From Methylosinus trichosporium OB3b (GTDB taxonomy: Bacteria; Pseudomonadota; Alphaproteobacteria; Rhizobiales; Beijerinckiaceae), in assembly GCF_002752655.1 (NCBI RefSeq), contig NZ_CP023737.1, forward strand, positions 2,504,001 through 2,568,000: a stretch of DNA of 64,000 nt, in the 5' to 3' direction. A model generated the notes under the pieces. The model did no database searches. It saw only the letters and a program-made list of their open reading frames with translations, and had not been told where the DNA came from. Shown here in pieces: positions 1 to 8,010 of this stretch (position 1 is the first letter of the stretch; each line of letters opens with the position of its first letter). The position numbers and the translations under genes are program-made.

Positions 1-35
1 GGAAGAGGGGTGAGGAGAGGGCGTTCGAGAATGTG

Positions 36-368
36 TCAGAAGATGTTGTCGCGGCGTTTATAGATGATCGTACGATTTTCGGCGAAGGGTGGGAGGATGA
101 CGGCCTCCCGCCACTTTCGATCGAAGCCCGGTAGGGCCTCGAGGCGCGTCATGAGGTTCTCAAAGCCTGAAATTTCCTCATGAATAGTTCGGATTTGCTC
201 GTCGCCCTCAGGCCCTGCCACGATGTCGCAGCAGACGAGATCGGTGGTGAGTTCGTCTATCTTGTAGGCGACGACGACGCTCACCTCATCGAGTGAGATT
301 TTCTCGGTTCCTTCGGACGTGACGATCGCAAACTCATTCTCGGTGGTTATGATCTTTGGCTTGCACAT
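36..368 (-). CDS. conserved-looking hypothetical protein (110 aa)
   Basis: I do not recognise this family. The 110-residue product is acidic and has no signal peptide or membrane segment, so a soluble cytoplasmic protein is likely. Its composition is that of a real protein (hydrophobic strands alternating with Asp/Glu-rich turns, two adjacent Cys near residue 46) rather than the Arg/Ala-rich pattern of antisense reading in this GC-rich DNA. The ATG lies behind a GGATGGA-like ribosome site. It is transcribed away from prfB and is separated from it by an inverted repeat pair. A small immunity-type or accessory protein is possible but unproven. Confidence 0.6.
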   Translation of the reverse strand: MCKPKIITTENEFAIVTSEGTEKISLDEVSVVVAYKIDELTTDLVCCDIVAGPEGDEQIRTIHEEISGFENLMTRLEALPGFDRKWREAVILPPFAENRTIIYKRRDNIF

Positions 369-451
369 CGAACGTCCATCCGGGTAGTAACTCGTCGAAG
401 CGCATCGAGACCGACTTCACGCACGGCCGACCGATCGACGAAAAGGGCGCT

Positions 452-625
452 CCCTTCTCCCGCTCGCGGGAGAAGCTGGCCCGACGAAGTCGGGTCGGAT
501 GAGGGTCCGCGCCGGAAAACCCCGATCGAAGTCAATGTGAAGCGACGAAAACCTGGGTGAAACCTCAAGGACCCTCATCCGACCCTCGCTGACGCGCGTC
601 CCTTCTCCCGCAAGCGGGAGAAGGG
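452..625. repeat. inverted pair of 54-bp palindromic repeats (pair A/B)
   Basis: Two copies of the window's main repeat family face each other at 452-505 and 572-625, 66 bp apart. Each has a tip hairpin of the form CTTCTCCC-GC-loop-GC-GGGAGAAG. The first copy then has an arm (GGCCCGACGAAGTCGGG) and a GTCGGATGAGGG terminus, and the second reads the same on the other strand. This pair and its flanks fill the 369-708 gap, where I see no gene. The outer flanks are shared with the pair at 47.8-49.3 kb. See the findings for the whole family. Confidence 0.9.
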
Positions 626-708
626 ACGCGCGTCGAGAGTCGGCGCACATTTTACCGACTCAGGTCGCCCGACAACCACAGGTCGGCAGAGAGGCGGCGA
701 CGCAGCCC

Positions 709-1840
709 CTACTCCACATCCTCCACCTTCTCCGGTCCGCCGCCGAGCACGCGCTGCGCCAGCGAGGCCTGCATGAAATCGTCGAGCTCGCCGTCCAGAA
801 CCTCGGACGGGGTGCCGGAGGTGTGGCCGGTGCGCAGATCCTTCACCAGCTGATAGGGCTGCAGCACATAGCTGCGGATCTGATGACCCCAGCCGATGTC
901 GGTCTTCGACGCCTCGACGGCGTTGGCCTCCGCCTCGCGCTTCTTCAGCTCCATCTCATAGAGGCGCGCGCGCAGCATGTTCCAGGCGGTGGCGCGGTTC
1001 TTGTGCTGAGAGCGCTCGGCCTGACAGGCGACGACGATGCCGCTCGGAATATGGGTGATGCGGATCGCCGAGTCCGTCGTGTTGACGTGCTGGCCGCCCG
1101 CGCCCGAGGAGCGATAGGTGTCGATGCGGCAATCGGATTCATTGACCTGGATATCGATCTTGTCGTCGACGACCGGATAGACCCAGACCGAGGCGAAGCT
1201 CGTGTGCCGCCGCGCATTGGAGTCGAAGGGCGAGATGCGCACGAGGCGATGCACGCCGGACTCGGTCTTGGCCCAGCCATGGGCGTTCATGCCCTTGATG
1301 AGCAGCGTGGCCGATTTGATGCCGGCCTCGTCGCCGGACGTCTCCTCGATCACCTCGACCTTGAATTTCTTGCGCTCGGCCCAGCGGGCGTACATGCGGA
1401 ACAGCATGCGCGCCCAGTCGCAGCTCTCGGTGCCGCCGGCGCCCGAATGCACCTCGATATAGGTGTCGTTGCCGTCGGCCTCGCCCGAGAACAGCGCCTC
1501 GATCTGGCGCTCGCGCGCATCCTTCAGCAGCGCCTCAAGCTGGGCGATCCCTTCCTTCTCGGTGTCGGCGTCATTCTCCGATTCGCCGAGCTCGACCAGC
1601 GTCAGCGCGTCGTCGAGGTCGCGCTCGAGGCGCGCGATGGCGCCGAGCTGATCCTCGATCTGCGTGCGCTCGCGCATGATCTTCTGCGCGGCGTCGGCGT
1701 CGTTCCAGAGGGTGGGGTCCTCGACGCGGGCGTTCAGCTCGGCGAGACGGCGCGTTGCGGTCTCGACGTCAAAGATGCCTCCTCAGCAGTCCCATGGACT
1801 GCTCGATCTGTTCTTTCAGCGCAAGCGGCTCGGCGCGCAT
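709..1840 (-). CDS. prfB: peptide chain release factor 2 (programmed +1 frameshift)
   Basis: RF2 recognises UGA/UAA stop codons and triggers peptidyl-tRNA hydrolysis on the ribosome. The SPF anticodon-mimicking tripeptide (in [12 protein letters not shown]) and the catalytic GGQ (in [13 protein letters not shown]) are both present. The gene is in two frames. A 23-codon leader starts at ATG 1838-1840 and runs to an in-frame UGA at 1769-1771. A +1 shift at CTT-TGA-C then continues in the downstream frame to TAG at 709, giving about 376 aa, the normal RF2 length. An AGGAGG sits just before the CTT, as in the classic autoregulatory frameshift site. An annotation starting at the later ATG (1677) would lose about 54 residues of the real N-terminus. 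Confidence 0.96.
1769..1784 (-). promoter_or_regulatory. RF2 +1 recoding site
   Basis: Read on the minus strand, the site is AGGAGG, CAT, CTT, TGA, C. It has an internal Shine-Dalgarno, a slippery CUU codon and the weak UGA-C stop context, matching the conserved prfB autoregulation site. Low RF2 makes the ribosome pause at UGA and slip +1, producing more RF2. The TGA occupies 1769-1771. Confidence 0.93.
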
Positions 1841-1929
1841 CTTTTCTCTCTGCTTTTTTGCTTATCTTCCCGCCCGCGCGAATCGCGCGCCGACGAGCCT
1901 CGGCTCTTGTCCGAGCCGCCGGTCTTAGA

Positions 1930-3039
1930 TCATGTCGAGGGAAATATGAAGCCCTTGCGCAGCGACGGCGACGCCAGCAGCGTCGCGAGCTGCGCCTGAC
2001 GGCGGACGCCGGTCTTGGCGAACACGCATTTGAGCTGGGCGCGAACGGTTTCGACCGCCCCCCCACGCTGTTCCGCGATCTGCTCCATGGTGGCGCCTTC
2101 CGCTATGCCGCTCGCCACCCGCGCCTCGGCCGCGGTGAGATCGAACAATGCGCGGATCAGATCCCCATCGGGCGCGCAGGGCGCGGCGATCGGCGCGACA
2201 ATGGCGACGCCGAAGCCGCCGTCGAACAAATCGCGCGCGCGCCCGGTCGCCGGCACGAGATGGACGATGAGCTTCTCGTCCGCCGCGCCTCTCGCCGGAA
2301 AGGAGCGCACCGCCGCCGCCGCGGGATCGCGCAGCTCGGCGACGGCGCGTTTCAGCAGCGCATTGGCGGCGGCGTCGCCGAGCGCGAGGCGGTCGCCGGG
2401 CAGCCATCGCACATGCGCCGAGCCCTCGATCAGCGCATTGGCCGCCAGCACACGGCCGGAAAGATCGACGATGGCGGCCGGAAGCCCCAGCAGCGCCAGA
2501 GCCTCCGCCGCGGCGCGCAGCTGCGCGAGCCGCCAGCGCGCCGCCAGCATTCCGGCCCGCGCCAGATGCGGCCGAAACGCGTCGAGACGCGCAATGGCGT
2601 CCGGCCCAAATCGCGGCTGGCCAACGCGACGGTTCATGTGCACGATCACCATGTCCCCGCTCGGCGTGTCGATGCAGGTGGCCGCGGCGAGGCCGAGTCC
2701 GGCCGGCGCGCCCCATTCCGCCATCAGCGGATCGGCGAACCATTCTTCCTCGGAGAAGGCTTCCATCGAATCGGCGAAGCCGAAGCGCGCGCCGGCGAAG
2801 CCGAGGAGACGCGTGGTGGCCTGGCTGCGCCCGGGTCCGGAGCCGCAAAGCCAATCATCGAGCCCCGGCGCGAGAGCCGCCGAACAGCGCCAGCCGAGCC
2901 AAGCGTCCGATCGCCGCGCGAGGATCACGCCGCCCGCGGCGTCGGCGGCGGCGCCGACATCCTCCAGCACCCGCGGCCACAGCTCCGGATCAGCGGCGGC
3001 CTCGTAAATCCGATCGATCAAATTCGCGGTCTGCGACAT
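1930..3039 (-). CDS. LuxR-type HTH transcriptional regulator
   Basis: A 369-aa cytoplasmic regulator. The last 65 residues form a GerE/LuxR helix-turn-helix, recognisable from LTAAEARVASGIAEG, then EQIAEQRG and VRAQLKCVFAKTG. The first 250 residues look like a PAS/GAF-type sensing region, including a stretch AIVDLSGRVLAANAL typical of PAS folds. No autoinducer synthase is nearby, so this is an orphan regulator with unknown signal and targets. The site before the ATG at 3039 is weak, so the start is less certain. It ends about 90 bp from the prfB start and reads in the same direction. Confidence 0.85.
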   Translation of the reverse strand: MSQTANLIDRIYEAAADPELWPRVLEDVGAAADAAGGVILARRSDAWLGWRCSAALAPGLDDWLCGSGPGRSQATTRLLGFAGARFGFADSMEAFSEEEWFADPLMAEWGAPAGLGLAAATCIDTPSGDMVIVHMNRRVGQPRFGPDAIARLDAFRPHLARAGMLAARWRLAQLRAAAEALALLGLPAAIVDLSGRVLAANALIEGSAHVRWLPGDRLALGDAAANALLKRAVAELRDPAAAAVRSFPARGAADEKLIVHLVPATGRARDLFDGGFGVAIVAPIAAPCAPDGDLIRALFDLTAAEARVASGIAEGATMEQIAEQRGGAVETVRAQLKCVFAKTGVRRQAQLATLLASPSLRKGFIFPST

Positions 3040-3108
3040 CGGCGTTCAATGAAACTCGTGACAATGCCGTCGACCATAGCATCTTCGCGCCGCCCCGTCG
3101 CGGCCGTC

Positions 3109-4047
3109 TCAATATTTGGCGACGATCGCCGAGAGCATCGGCGCGGCGAAGTGATAATTGACGCCGAGGCGCGCGATCACGCCGTCATAGCGAAAGCGCG
3201 TGGTCGCGACATTCAGCACGGCGATCGAGGACGGCGCAGCCGGATTGACGAGCGCGCTCGGGAACGTCGAGACGCGCCGGCTGCCGAGATCATAATAGAG
3301 CGCCTCGGTCTTGACGCTCCATTGCGGCGCGAAGCTCCATTCGAAGCCGCCGCCGGCGATCCAGCCGACCCGCGCCGCGTCGAAACTTCCCCAGGCCGGC
3401 AGCACCGGATTGTCCGGATGGCCGATCGGGTCCTGCGGATGCCAATGAAATCCGAGCGTCGAGATGGAGCCGAAGGTTCCGCCATAGGCGAGGCCGCCCG
3501 TGCCGTAGAACAGCAGCGCAGGATTGAAGAAGTAACCGAAGCGGCCGCGCACCGAGCCGAGCCAGCCGAGGCCGGCGCGCACATCGGCGCGGCCCGCTTG
3601 CAGATGCAGCAGCCCGTGCGCGTCGACCTGCGAGGCGAAGCCGTTGGAAGCGCCCGAGCCACGCAGCGTCGAGCCGTCGAAATCGGTCTCGACGCCGAAC
3701 AAAAAGCCGGCCGGTCCCACATGATTATAGCCGATCTGCGCGCCGCCGATGAACCCGTCCTGCTGCAACGAGGCGAGGCCGGAGACATAGGGCGACGAGA
3801 AACCGAAGGGCATGCCGAGCGCGCCGGAGGCCCAATCATAGACGGAATAGCCATAGGTGCGCGCCTCGCTCGTCCCGCCCCACGCCCAGCCGGCGTTGAG
3901 GCCGACATAAAGGCCCGCCCAGGAGGAGGGCGGCGGTGGAGGCGGAGCGGGCGGCAGAACGACCGGCGCGGAGCCGAGATCCGCCGCGAGCGCCGGAGCG
4001 ACGACGGCGACGATGGACAATGCGGCCACAGCGGCGGTCAGCTTCAT
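3109..4047 (-). CDS. outer membrane beta-barrel protein (Omp25/Omp31-like)
   Basis: A 312-aa porin-like outer membrane protein of the alphaproteobacterial opacity/Omp31 class. A Sec signal peptide (MKLTAAVAALSIVAVVAPALA) is followed by a Pro-rich linker. Alternating aromatic and small-residue strands follow, including WAGLYVGLNAGWAWGG and the closing YDGVIARLGVNYHF, typical of 8-stranded barrels. The start chosen is ATG 4045-4047, behind a GGGGAG site. An upstream in-frame Met at 4134 would add 29 Arg-rich residues ahead of the signal peptide and is unlikely. Such proteins have structural or surface roles; no specific substrate can be inferred. Confidence 0.9.
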   Translation of the reverse strand: MKLTAAVAALSIVAVVAPALAADLGSAPVVLPPAPPPPPPSSWAGLYVGLNAGWAWGGTSEARTYGYSVYDWASGALGMPFGFSSPYVSGLASLQQDGFIGGAQIGYNHVGPAGFLFGVETDFDGSTLRGSGASNGFASQVDAHGLLHLQAGRADVRAGLGWLGSVRGRFGYFFNPALLFYGTGGLAYGGTFGSISTLGFHWHPQDPIGHPDNPVLPAWGSFDAARVGWIAGGGFEWSFAPQWSVKTEALYYDLGSRRVSTFPSALVNPAAPSSIAVLNVATTRFRYDGVIARLGVNYHFAAPMLSAIVAKY

Positions 4048-4158
4048 CGGTTCTCCCCGTGATGCGCCGAGTCGATTCGCTCCTTGTCGATTCGCTCGTT
4101 CGGGAAGAGTGCGAGCGTGAGATTCACGCCGCAATTGCGTCGACCACGCAGATGCGCG

Positions 4159-5712
4159 TCAGTCCAGCGACAGCGGCTCGCCATCCTCGCGCGGCGACGC
4201 GAGCGGCTCCAGCGGCGGCTCGCCGCGGGCGCGCTGCGCGGCGCGCTCCAGCATGCCGATGAAGGCGTCGATGTCGGCTTCGCGGGTGCGGTGATTGAAG
4301 ATCGCCGCGCGAATGGTCGGAACGCCGTCGAGCACAGTGAGCGAGGGCGCCGCCTCGCCGCTCTCGTGCAGCTCCATCACGATCTCGCGATTGAGCTGCC
4401 CGCCGGGGTCGTCCTTGACGCCGAAGCAGACGATGTTGAGCGTCACCGGCGCGCGCATCTCGAAATTGGCGGAGGCCGCGATCAGCCCCTCGAGCCGCCG
4501 CGCCAGCCGGCAGCTCTTCTCGATGCAGGCGGCGAGCCGCTCGGTCCCGAACACCTCTATCGTGAACCAGGTCTTCAGCGCGCGAAAGCCGCGCGAGAGA
4601 TCGGCGCCGAGATCGCAGGGCCAAGTCTCTCCCGCGGCGAGCCCGCGCGGCGCGCGCGTGAGGTAAGCGGCGTTGGCGGCGAAGGCGCGCCGATGCGCAT
4701 CCGGATCGCGCGCCAGAAAGAAGCCGGCGTCATAGGGAACATGGAGCCATTTGTGGAAGTCGAAGGCGACCGAATCGGCGCGCTCGAGCCCCTTCACCAG
4801 CGGCCGCAGCGCCGGCGACAGAGCGGCGAGCGCCCCGAAGGCGCCGTCGATGTGGAACCACAAATCCTCGCGCTCGGCGATGTCGGCGAGCGCGTCGAGA
4901 TCGTCGATCGCGCCGGTGTCGACCGAGCCCGCCGTGCCGACGACGAGGAAGGGATGCAGCCCGGCGGCGCGATCATCCGCTATGGCGTCGATGAGCGCAT
5001 CGAGCCGCAGCGCGCGACCCGCATCGGATTCGATGAGGCGCAGATGGCGCGCGCCGACGCCGGCGAGCTCCATCGCCTGACGCACGCAATTATGCGCCTC
5101 GCGCGAGGCATAAGCGACGAGCTGATGCTCGAGCGCCCGCAGCCCGTTCTTGCGCACATTGCGCTCGCCGAGCGCATGCTCGCGCGCGATCAGCAGCGAC
5201 AGGAAATTCGCTATCGACGTTCCGGTGACGAAAATGCCGCTGGCCTCGGCCGGAAAGCCGAAGACCTCCGCCATCCAGGCGGCGATCTGCCGCTCCACGT
5301 CGATGGCGATGTGATTGCGGCCGCCGCAATTGGAGTTGAGCCCGGCGGCCAGCATCTCCGCCACCATGCCGGCCGGCGTGCCGGCGCCCTGCGCCCACCC
5401 CATGAACAAAGGGTGAATATTGCCATTGGCGTAGGGCTCGACGAAGCGCTCGAAATCCTCGAGCGCGGCCGCTAGTCCGCGGCCCTCGGCGGGCAGCGGC
5501 CGTCGAAAACGCTCGCGCGCCTGTGGAGACGGCTCGCGCCAGACGGGGCGCTCCCGCACAGCGGCGAGATAATCGATCATATGGTCGAGCGCGCGATGGC
5601 TCTCGGCCCGGAACCGCTCCCAATCCGGCGGATCGAGATCGACGGGCGCTGAAGCGTCGGCGGACGCCGGGGCGGCTCCGCCGGTCGCCGGCCGCCGCTG
5701 TGAATCGGTCAT
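4159..5712 (-). CDS. PLP-dependent amino acid decarboxylase (group II)
   Basis: A 517-aa enzyme of the aromatic-L-amino-acid/glutamate decarboxylase family. It removes CO2 from an amino acid to give an amine. The PLP-binding Lys is in SVAFDFHKWLHVPYD. The preceding WFHIDGAFGA carries the Asp and Ala that contact the cofactor, and the N-terminus has the usual HPLFMGWAQGAGTPAG substrate loop. The start at ATG 5712 has GAGGAA upstream. The open frame continues into the IS element to 6384, but that part is antisense to the transposase. The substrate cannot be told from sequence. The IS at 5850 lies 137 bp upstream and may separate the gene from its original promoter. Confidence 0.88.
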   Translation of the reverse strand: MTDSQRRPATGGAAPASADASAPVDLDPPDWERFRAESHRALDHMIDYLAAVRERPVWREPSPQARERFRRPLPAEGRGLAAALEDFERFVEPYANGNIHPLFMGWAQGAGTPAGMVAEMLAAGLNSNCGGRNHIAIDVERQIAAWMAEVFGFPAEASGIFVTGTSIANFLSLLIAREHALGERNVRKNGLRALEHQLVAYASREAHNCVRQAMELAGVGARHLRLIESDAGRALRLDALIDAIADDRAAGLHPFLVVGTAGSVDTGAIDDLDALADIAEREDLWFHIDGAFGALAALSPALRPLVKGLERADSVAFDFHKWLHVPYDAGFFLARDPDAHRRAFAANAAYLTRAPRGLAAGETWPCDLGADLSRGFRALKTWFTIEVFGTERLAACIEKSCRLARRLEGLIAASANFEMRAPVTLNIVCFGVKDDPGGQLNREIVMELHESGEAAPSLTVLDGVPTIRAAIFNHRTREADIDAFIGMLERAAQRARGEPPLEPLASPREDGEPLSLD

Positions 5713-5849
5713 TCCCGGATTTCCTCGGCCCGATCTTCCTCGCCCGAATTTTAAAAATTCCGGCGGCTCCTCGCCTCGGGCACCTTTCAGGGTTCTCCGC
5801 AGGACTAAACAGGTTTCATCCCGCGAAGCAATATCGCCGCCGCGAAGCG

Positions 5850-7165
5850 CAGGGCTCTGAATCCGGGTTAACGGGCTGAGGCTTCCAAGGCGATGGCGAG
5901 ATAATCCTCGCGCCAGCTGGCGATTTTTCTGCGGAGCTTGATGCTGGTGCGTGTGGGCTTTGTGGCCTTGCGCTGCGGTTTCATGGGCTTGTTCTCGGGC
6001 TCGGGGGCGGTGCGGATCATATTGATGGCGAAATGCCTGACGACGGCCATGTTTCTCGCGCCATGGCCCTTGCGCAAGCGGGATTGGTCTTCGGCGAAGA
6101 CGACGTCGAGCACCCAATGCAGCTGGTTCTCTATGCCCCAATGGCCGCGCACGGCCTCGCCCGCCCGCTTCGCTGGGAGAAGGGCCGAGGAGATGTAATA
6201 GCGCGTCTCGAAGCGGCCGCGGTCGGCAAGTTCGGCCTGCGATTTGACGCGAATGATCGTCGCGGCGTTCGGCAGGCGCAGCTCGCCCGGAAAGCGGCGC
6301 TCGCCGTTCAGCCAGTCGATCTCGGTGATGACGCTCACGCTGCGCTGCTCGATGCGGCCATGGCCCTTGTCGAAATCGACGCATGTGTCGATCCGCGTCG
6401 CGGCGGAAAAAGCGCTCTCGATCTCGGCGCGCAGGGTCGGCTGATTGGCTTTGACCGCCAGCAGATAATCGGCGCCCTTGTCCACGATCGCCTGGGCGAT
6501 CCTGGCGTTGGTGGCGATGGCGTCGATGGAGACGAGCGCGCCTTTCAGCGAGCCGCCTTCGGAAAGGCGATCGAGCAGGACGGGAATGGCCGATAGTTCA
6601 TTGCTCTTGCCCTCGACCGCCTCCTGGCCGAGCACGAGGCGGCTCGTGGTGGCGAAGGCGGAAACGAGATGCAGCGGGGCTTTGTCCTCGGCGCGATCAT
6701 GGCTGCGACGCGAGGTCTTCCCGTCGATGGCGATGAGCTCGGGTCGCTCCGGCCAGGTCTCGCGCACCCAGCCAGTGAAGGCCGCCGAGAACAGCGCCGG
6801 ATCGACGCGGTTCATGAGCAGGGTGAGCCAGCGTCCGCCCGGCACGCCGTGCTCATAAGGCAAATAGCGGCGCAGGAAGCCGATGTTGGCCTTGCCCCAA
6901 GATGCAATAGCGTCGAAGTGATCGCAATCGGCCATGGAGGCGCAGACGACGAGCAGCAGCACCTCGCGAAGCGGATGCGCGACGCGCCAGGGCTCGCGCG
7001 GGTCGTCAATGATCGAGAAATGGTCGAGAAGCGCTTTCAGACGCGACTTCTCTTTGAAAACTGCGAAGGCGAGGCTCATCACGGCGGCTCCAGAATCACT
7101 CCGCCGATAGGGAATCACGCCTGAGCCCATCCGTTAACCGCCGTTAACCCGAATTCGGAGCCCTG
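5850..7165 (-). mobile_element. complete ISAs1-family insertion sequence with 10-bp target duplications
   Basis: The element is 1316 bp. Its ends are near-perfect inverted repeats: 5851-5874 reads AGGGCTCTGAATCCGG then GTTAACGG, and the complement of 7141-7164 differs at only two positions. The 10-bp sequence CCGCGAAGCG lies directly outside both ends (5840-5849 and 7166-7175), within the 8-10 bp duplication size known for ISAs1 elements. One intact transposase fills the element. Intact ends, gene and duplications indicate a recent insertion between the decarboxylase and the response regulator. Confidence 0.95.
5868..7079 (-). CDS. ISAs1-family DDE transposase
   Basis: A 403-aa transposase. 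The N-terminal DDE-associated domain (FSIIDDPREPWRVAHPL) precedes the catalytic domain. The acidic residues lie in LIAIDGKTSRRS and VSIDAIATNARIA, with the C-terminal HWGIENQLHWVLDV signature of ISAs1. The start at ATG 7077-7079 has a GGAG site about 9 bp upstream; an alternative start at 7130 would add 17 residues and run into the terminal repeat. The stop codon TAA lies inside the left inverted repeat. No frameshift or stop is seen, so the enzyme should be functional. Confidence 0.95.
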   Translation of the reverse strand: MSLAFAVFKEKSRLKALLDHFSIIDDPREPWRVAHPLREVLLLVVCASMADCDHFDAIASWGKANIGFLRRYLPYEHGVPGGRWLTLLMNRVDPALFSAAFTGWVRETWPERPELIAIDGKTSRRSHDRAEDKAPLHLVSAFATTSRLVLGQEAVEGKSNELSAIPVLLDRLSEGGSLKGALVSIDAIATNARIAQAIVDKGADYLLAVKANQPTLRAEIESAFSAATRIDTCVDFDKGHGRIEQRSVSVITEIDWLNGERRFPGELRLPNAATIIRVKSQAELADRGRFETRYYISSALLPAKRAGEAVRGHWGIENQLHWVLDVVFAEDQSRLRKGHGARNMAVVRHFAINMIRTAPEPENKPMKPQRKATKPTRTSIKLRRKIASWREDYLAIALEASAR

Positions 7166-7398
7166 CCGCGAAGCGCCGGCCTGGCGAGCTCGAACGCGCC
7201 TATTGCCAATGGCCGCGCCCGAATCCACTATTCGGCGCCCGCCCGGAGCGCGGCGCGGCCTCGAACAAGCGGAACCGCATCGTGGCGCCCCTATCGCCCG
7301 GCGACCCGGCGGCATCGCCGCGCGCGCGACTCCGGCCGGGGTCGCGCGTCGGGGAGCCATGTCGTCGCCCGCATTCGCCTTTTGAGGGAGCCCGAACG

Positions 7399-8010
7399 AT
7401 GACCGACGCGGCGATCGTCCATATCGTCGACGACGATCCCGCGGTCCGCGACTCCCTGAGGCTGCTGCTGTTGACCGAGGACATAGAGGCGCGCGCCCAT
7501 GCCGGCGTGCGCGATTTCTTCGCCGTCGTCGCGCCGGACGAAACCGGCTGCGTCGTCACCGATGTCCGCATGCCCGAGGCGAGCGGCTTCGATCTGCTGG
7601 CCGAGATGAAGGCGCGGCGCTTGAGCCTGCCGGTCATCGTCATCACCGCCCATGCCGATGTGCCGCTCGCCGTCCGGGCGATGAAGGCCGGAGCGCTCGA
7701 CCTGCTGGAAAAGCCATTCGACGACGAGGCGCTGCTCGGAGCCGTCCGCCGGGCGCTGGCCCGGCATGGCAAGCCGACCGCCGAGGCGGTCGCGGCGCGC
7801 GAGCGCCTCGCGACGCTGACGATGCGCGAGCGCGAGGTGCTCGAAGGCATTCTCGGCGGCCGCTCGAACAAGATCATCGCCTTCGAGATCGGCGCCAGCG
7901 TGCGCACGGTGGAGGCGCATCGCGCCCATCTGATGGCCAAGATGCGCGCCGCCAATCTCTCCGATCTCGTCCGCATGTCGCTGCTCGCCCAGCGCTCCGA
8001 GCCGTGCTGA
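7399..8010 (+). CDS. FixJ/NarL-type response regulator (orphan)
   Basis: A 203-aa two-component regulator. The receiver domain (residues 1-120) has the acidic pocket DDD 11-13, phosphoacceptor Asp55 (CVVTDVRMP) and Lys105 (LLEKPF). A LuxR-type HTH (residues 135-200, LTMREREVLEGILGGRSNK) follows. The TDVRMPxxSG and HADVPLAVRAMKAGA blocks are typical of FixJ. GAGGGAG lies 8 bp before the ATG. No sensor kinase is encoded nearby. The 3' end overlaps the GTG start of recQ by 7 nt, which suggests translational coupling. The IS ends 233 bp upstream, so its promoter must lie in that gap or in the IS end. Confidence 0.9.
   Translation: MTDAAIVHIVDDDPAVRDSLRLLLLTEDIEARAHAGVRDFFAVVAPDETGCVVTDVRMPEASGFDLLAEMKARRLSLPVIVITAHADVPLAVRAMKAGALDLLEKPFDDEALLGAVRRALARHGKPTAEAVAARERLATLTMREREVLEGILGGRSNKIIAFEIGASVRTVEAHRAHLMAKMRAANLSDLVRMSLLAQRSEPC

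Noticed and set aside
417..650. A 77-codon ORF over repeat pair A/B
   Set aside because: It consists of translated palindromic repeats.
823..4062. A 1079-codon open frame on the plus strand
   Set aside because: It is antisense to prfB, the LuxR-type regulator and the OMP gene, is Arg/Ala-rich with no family motif, and reflects GC-rich codon bias.
4159..6384. A 741-codon frame joining the decarboxylase to the IS
   Set aside because: The upstream part is an alternate frame of the transposase; the real start is ATG 5712 with a ribosome site.
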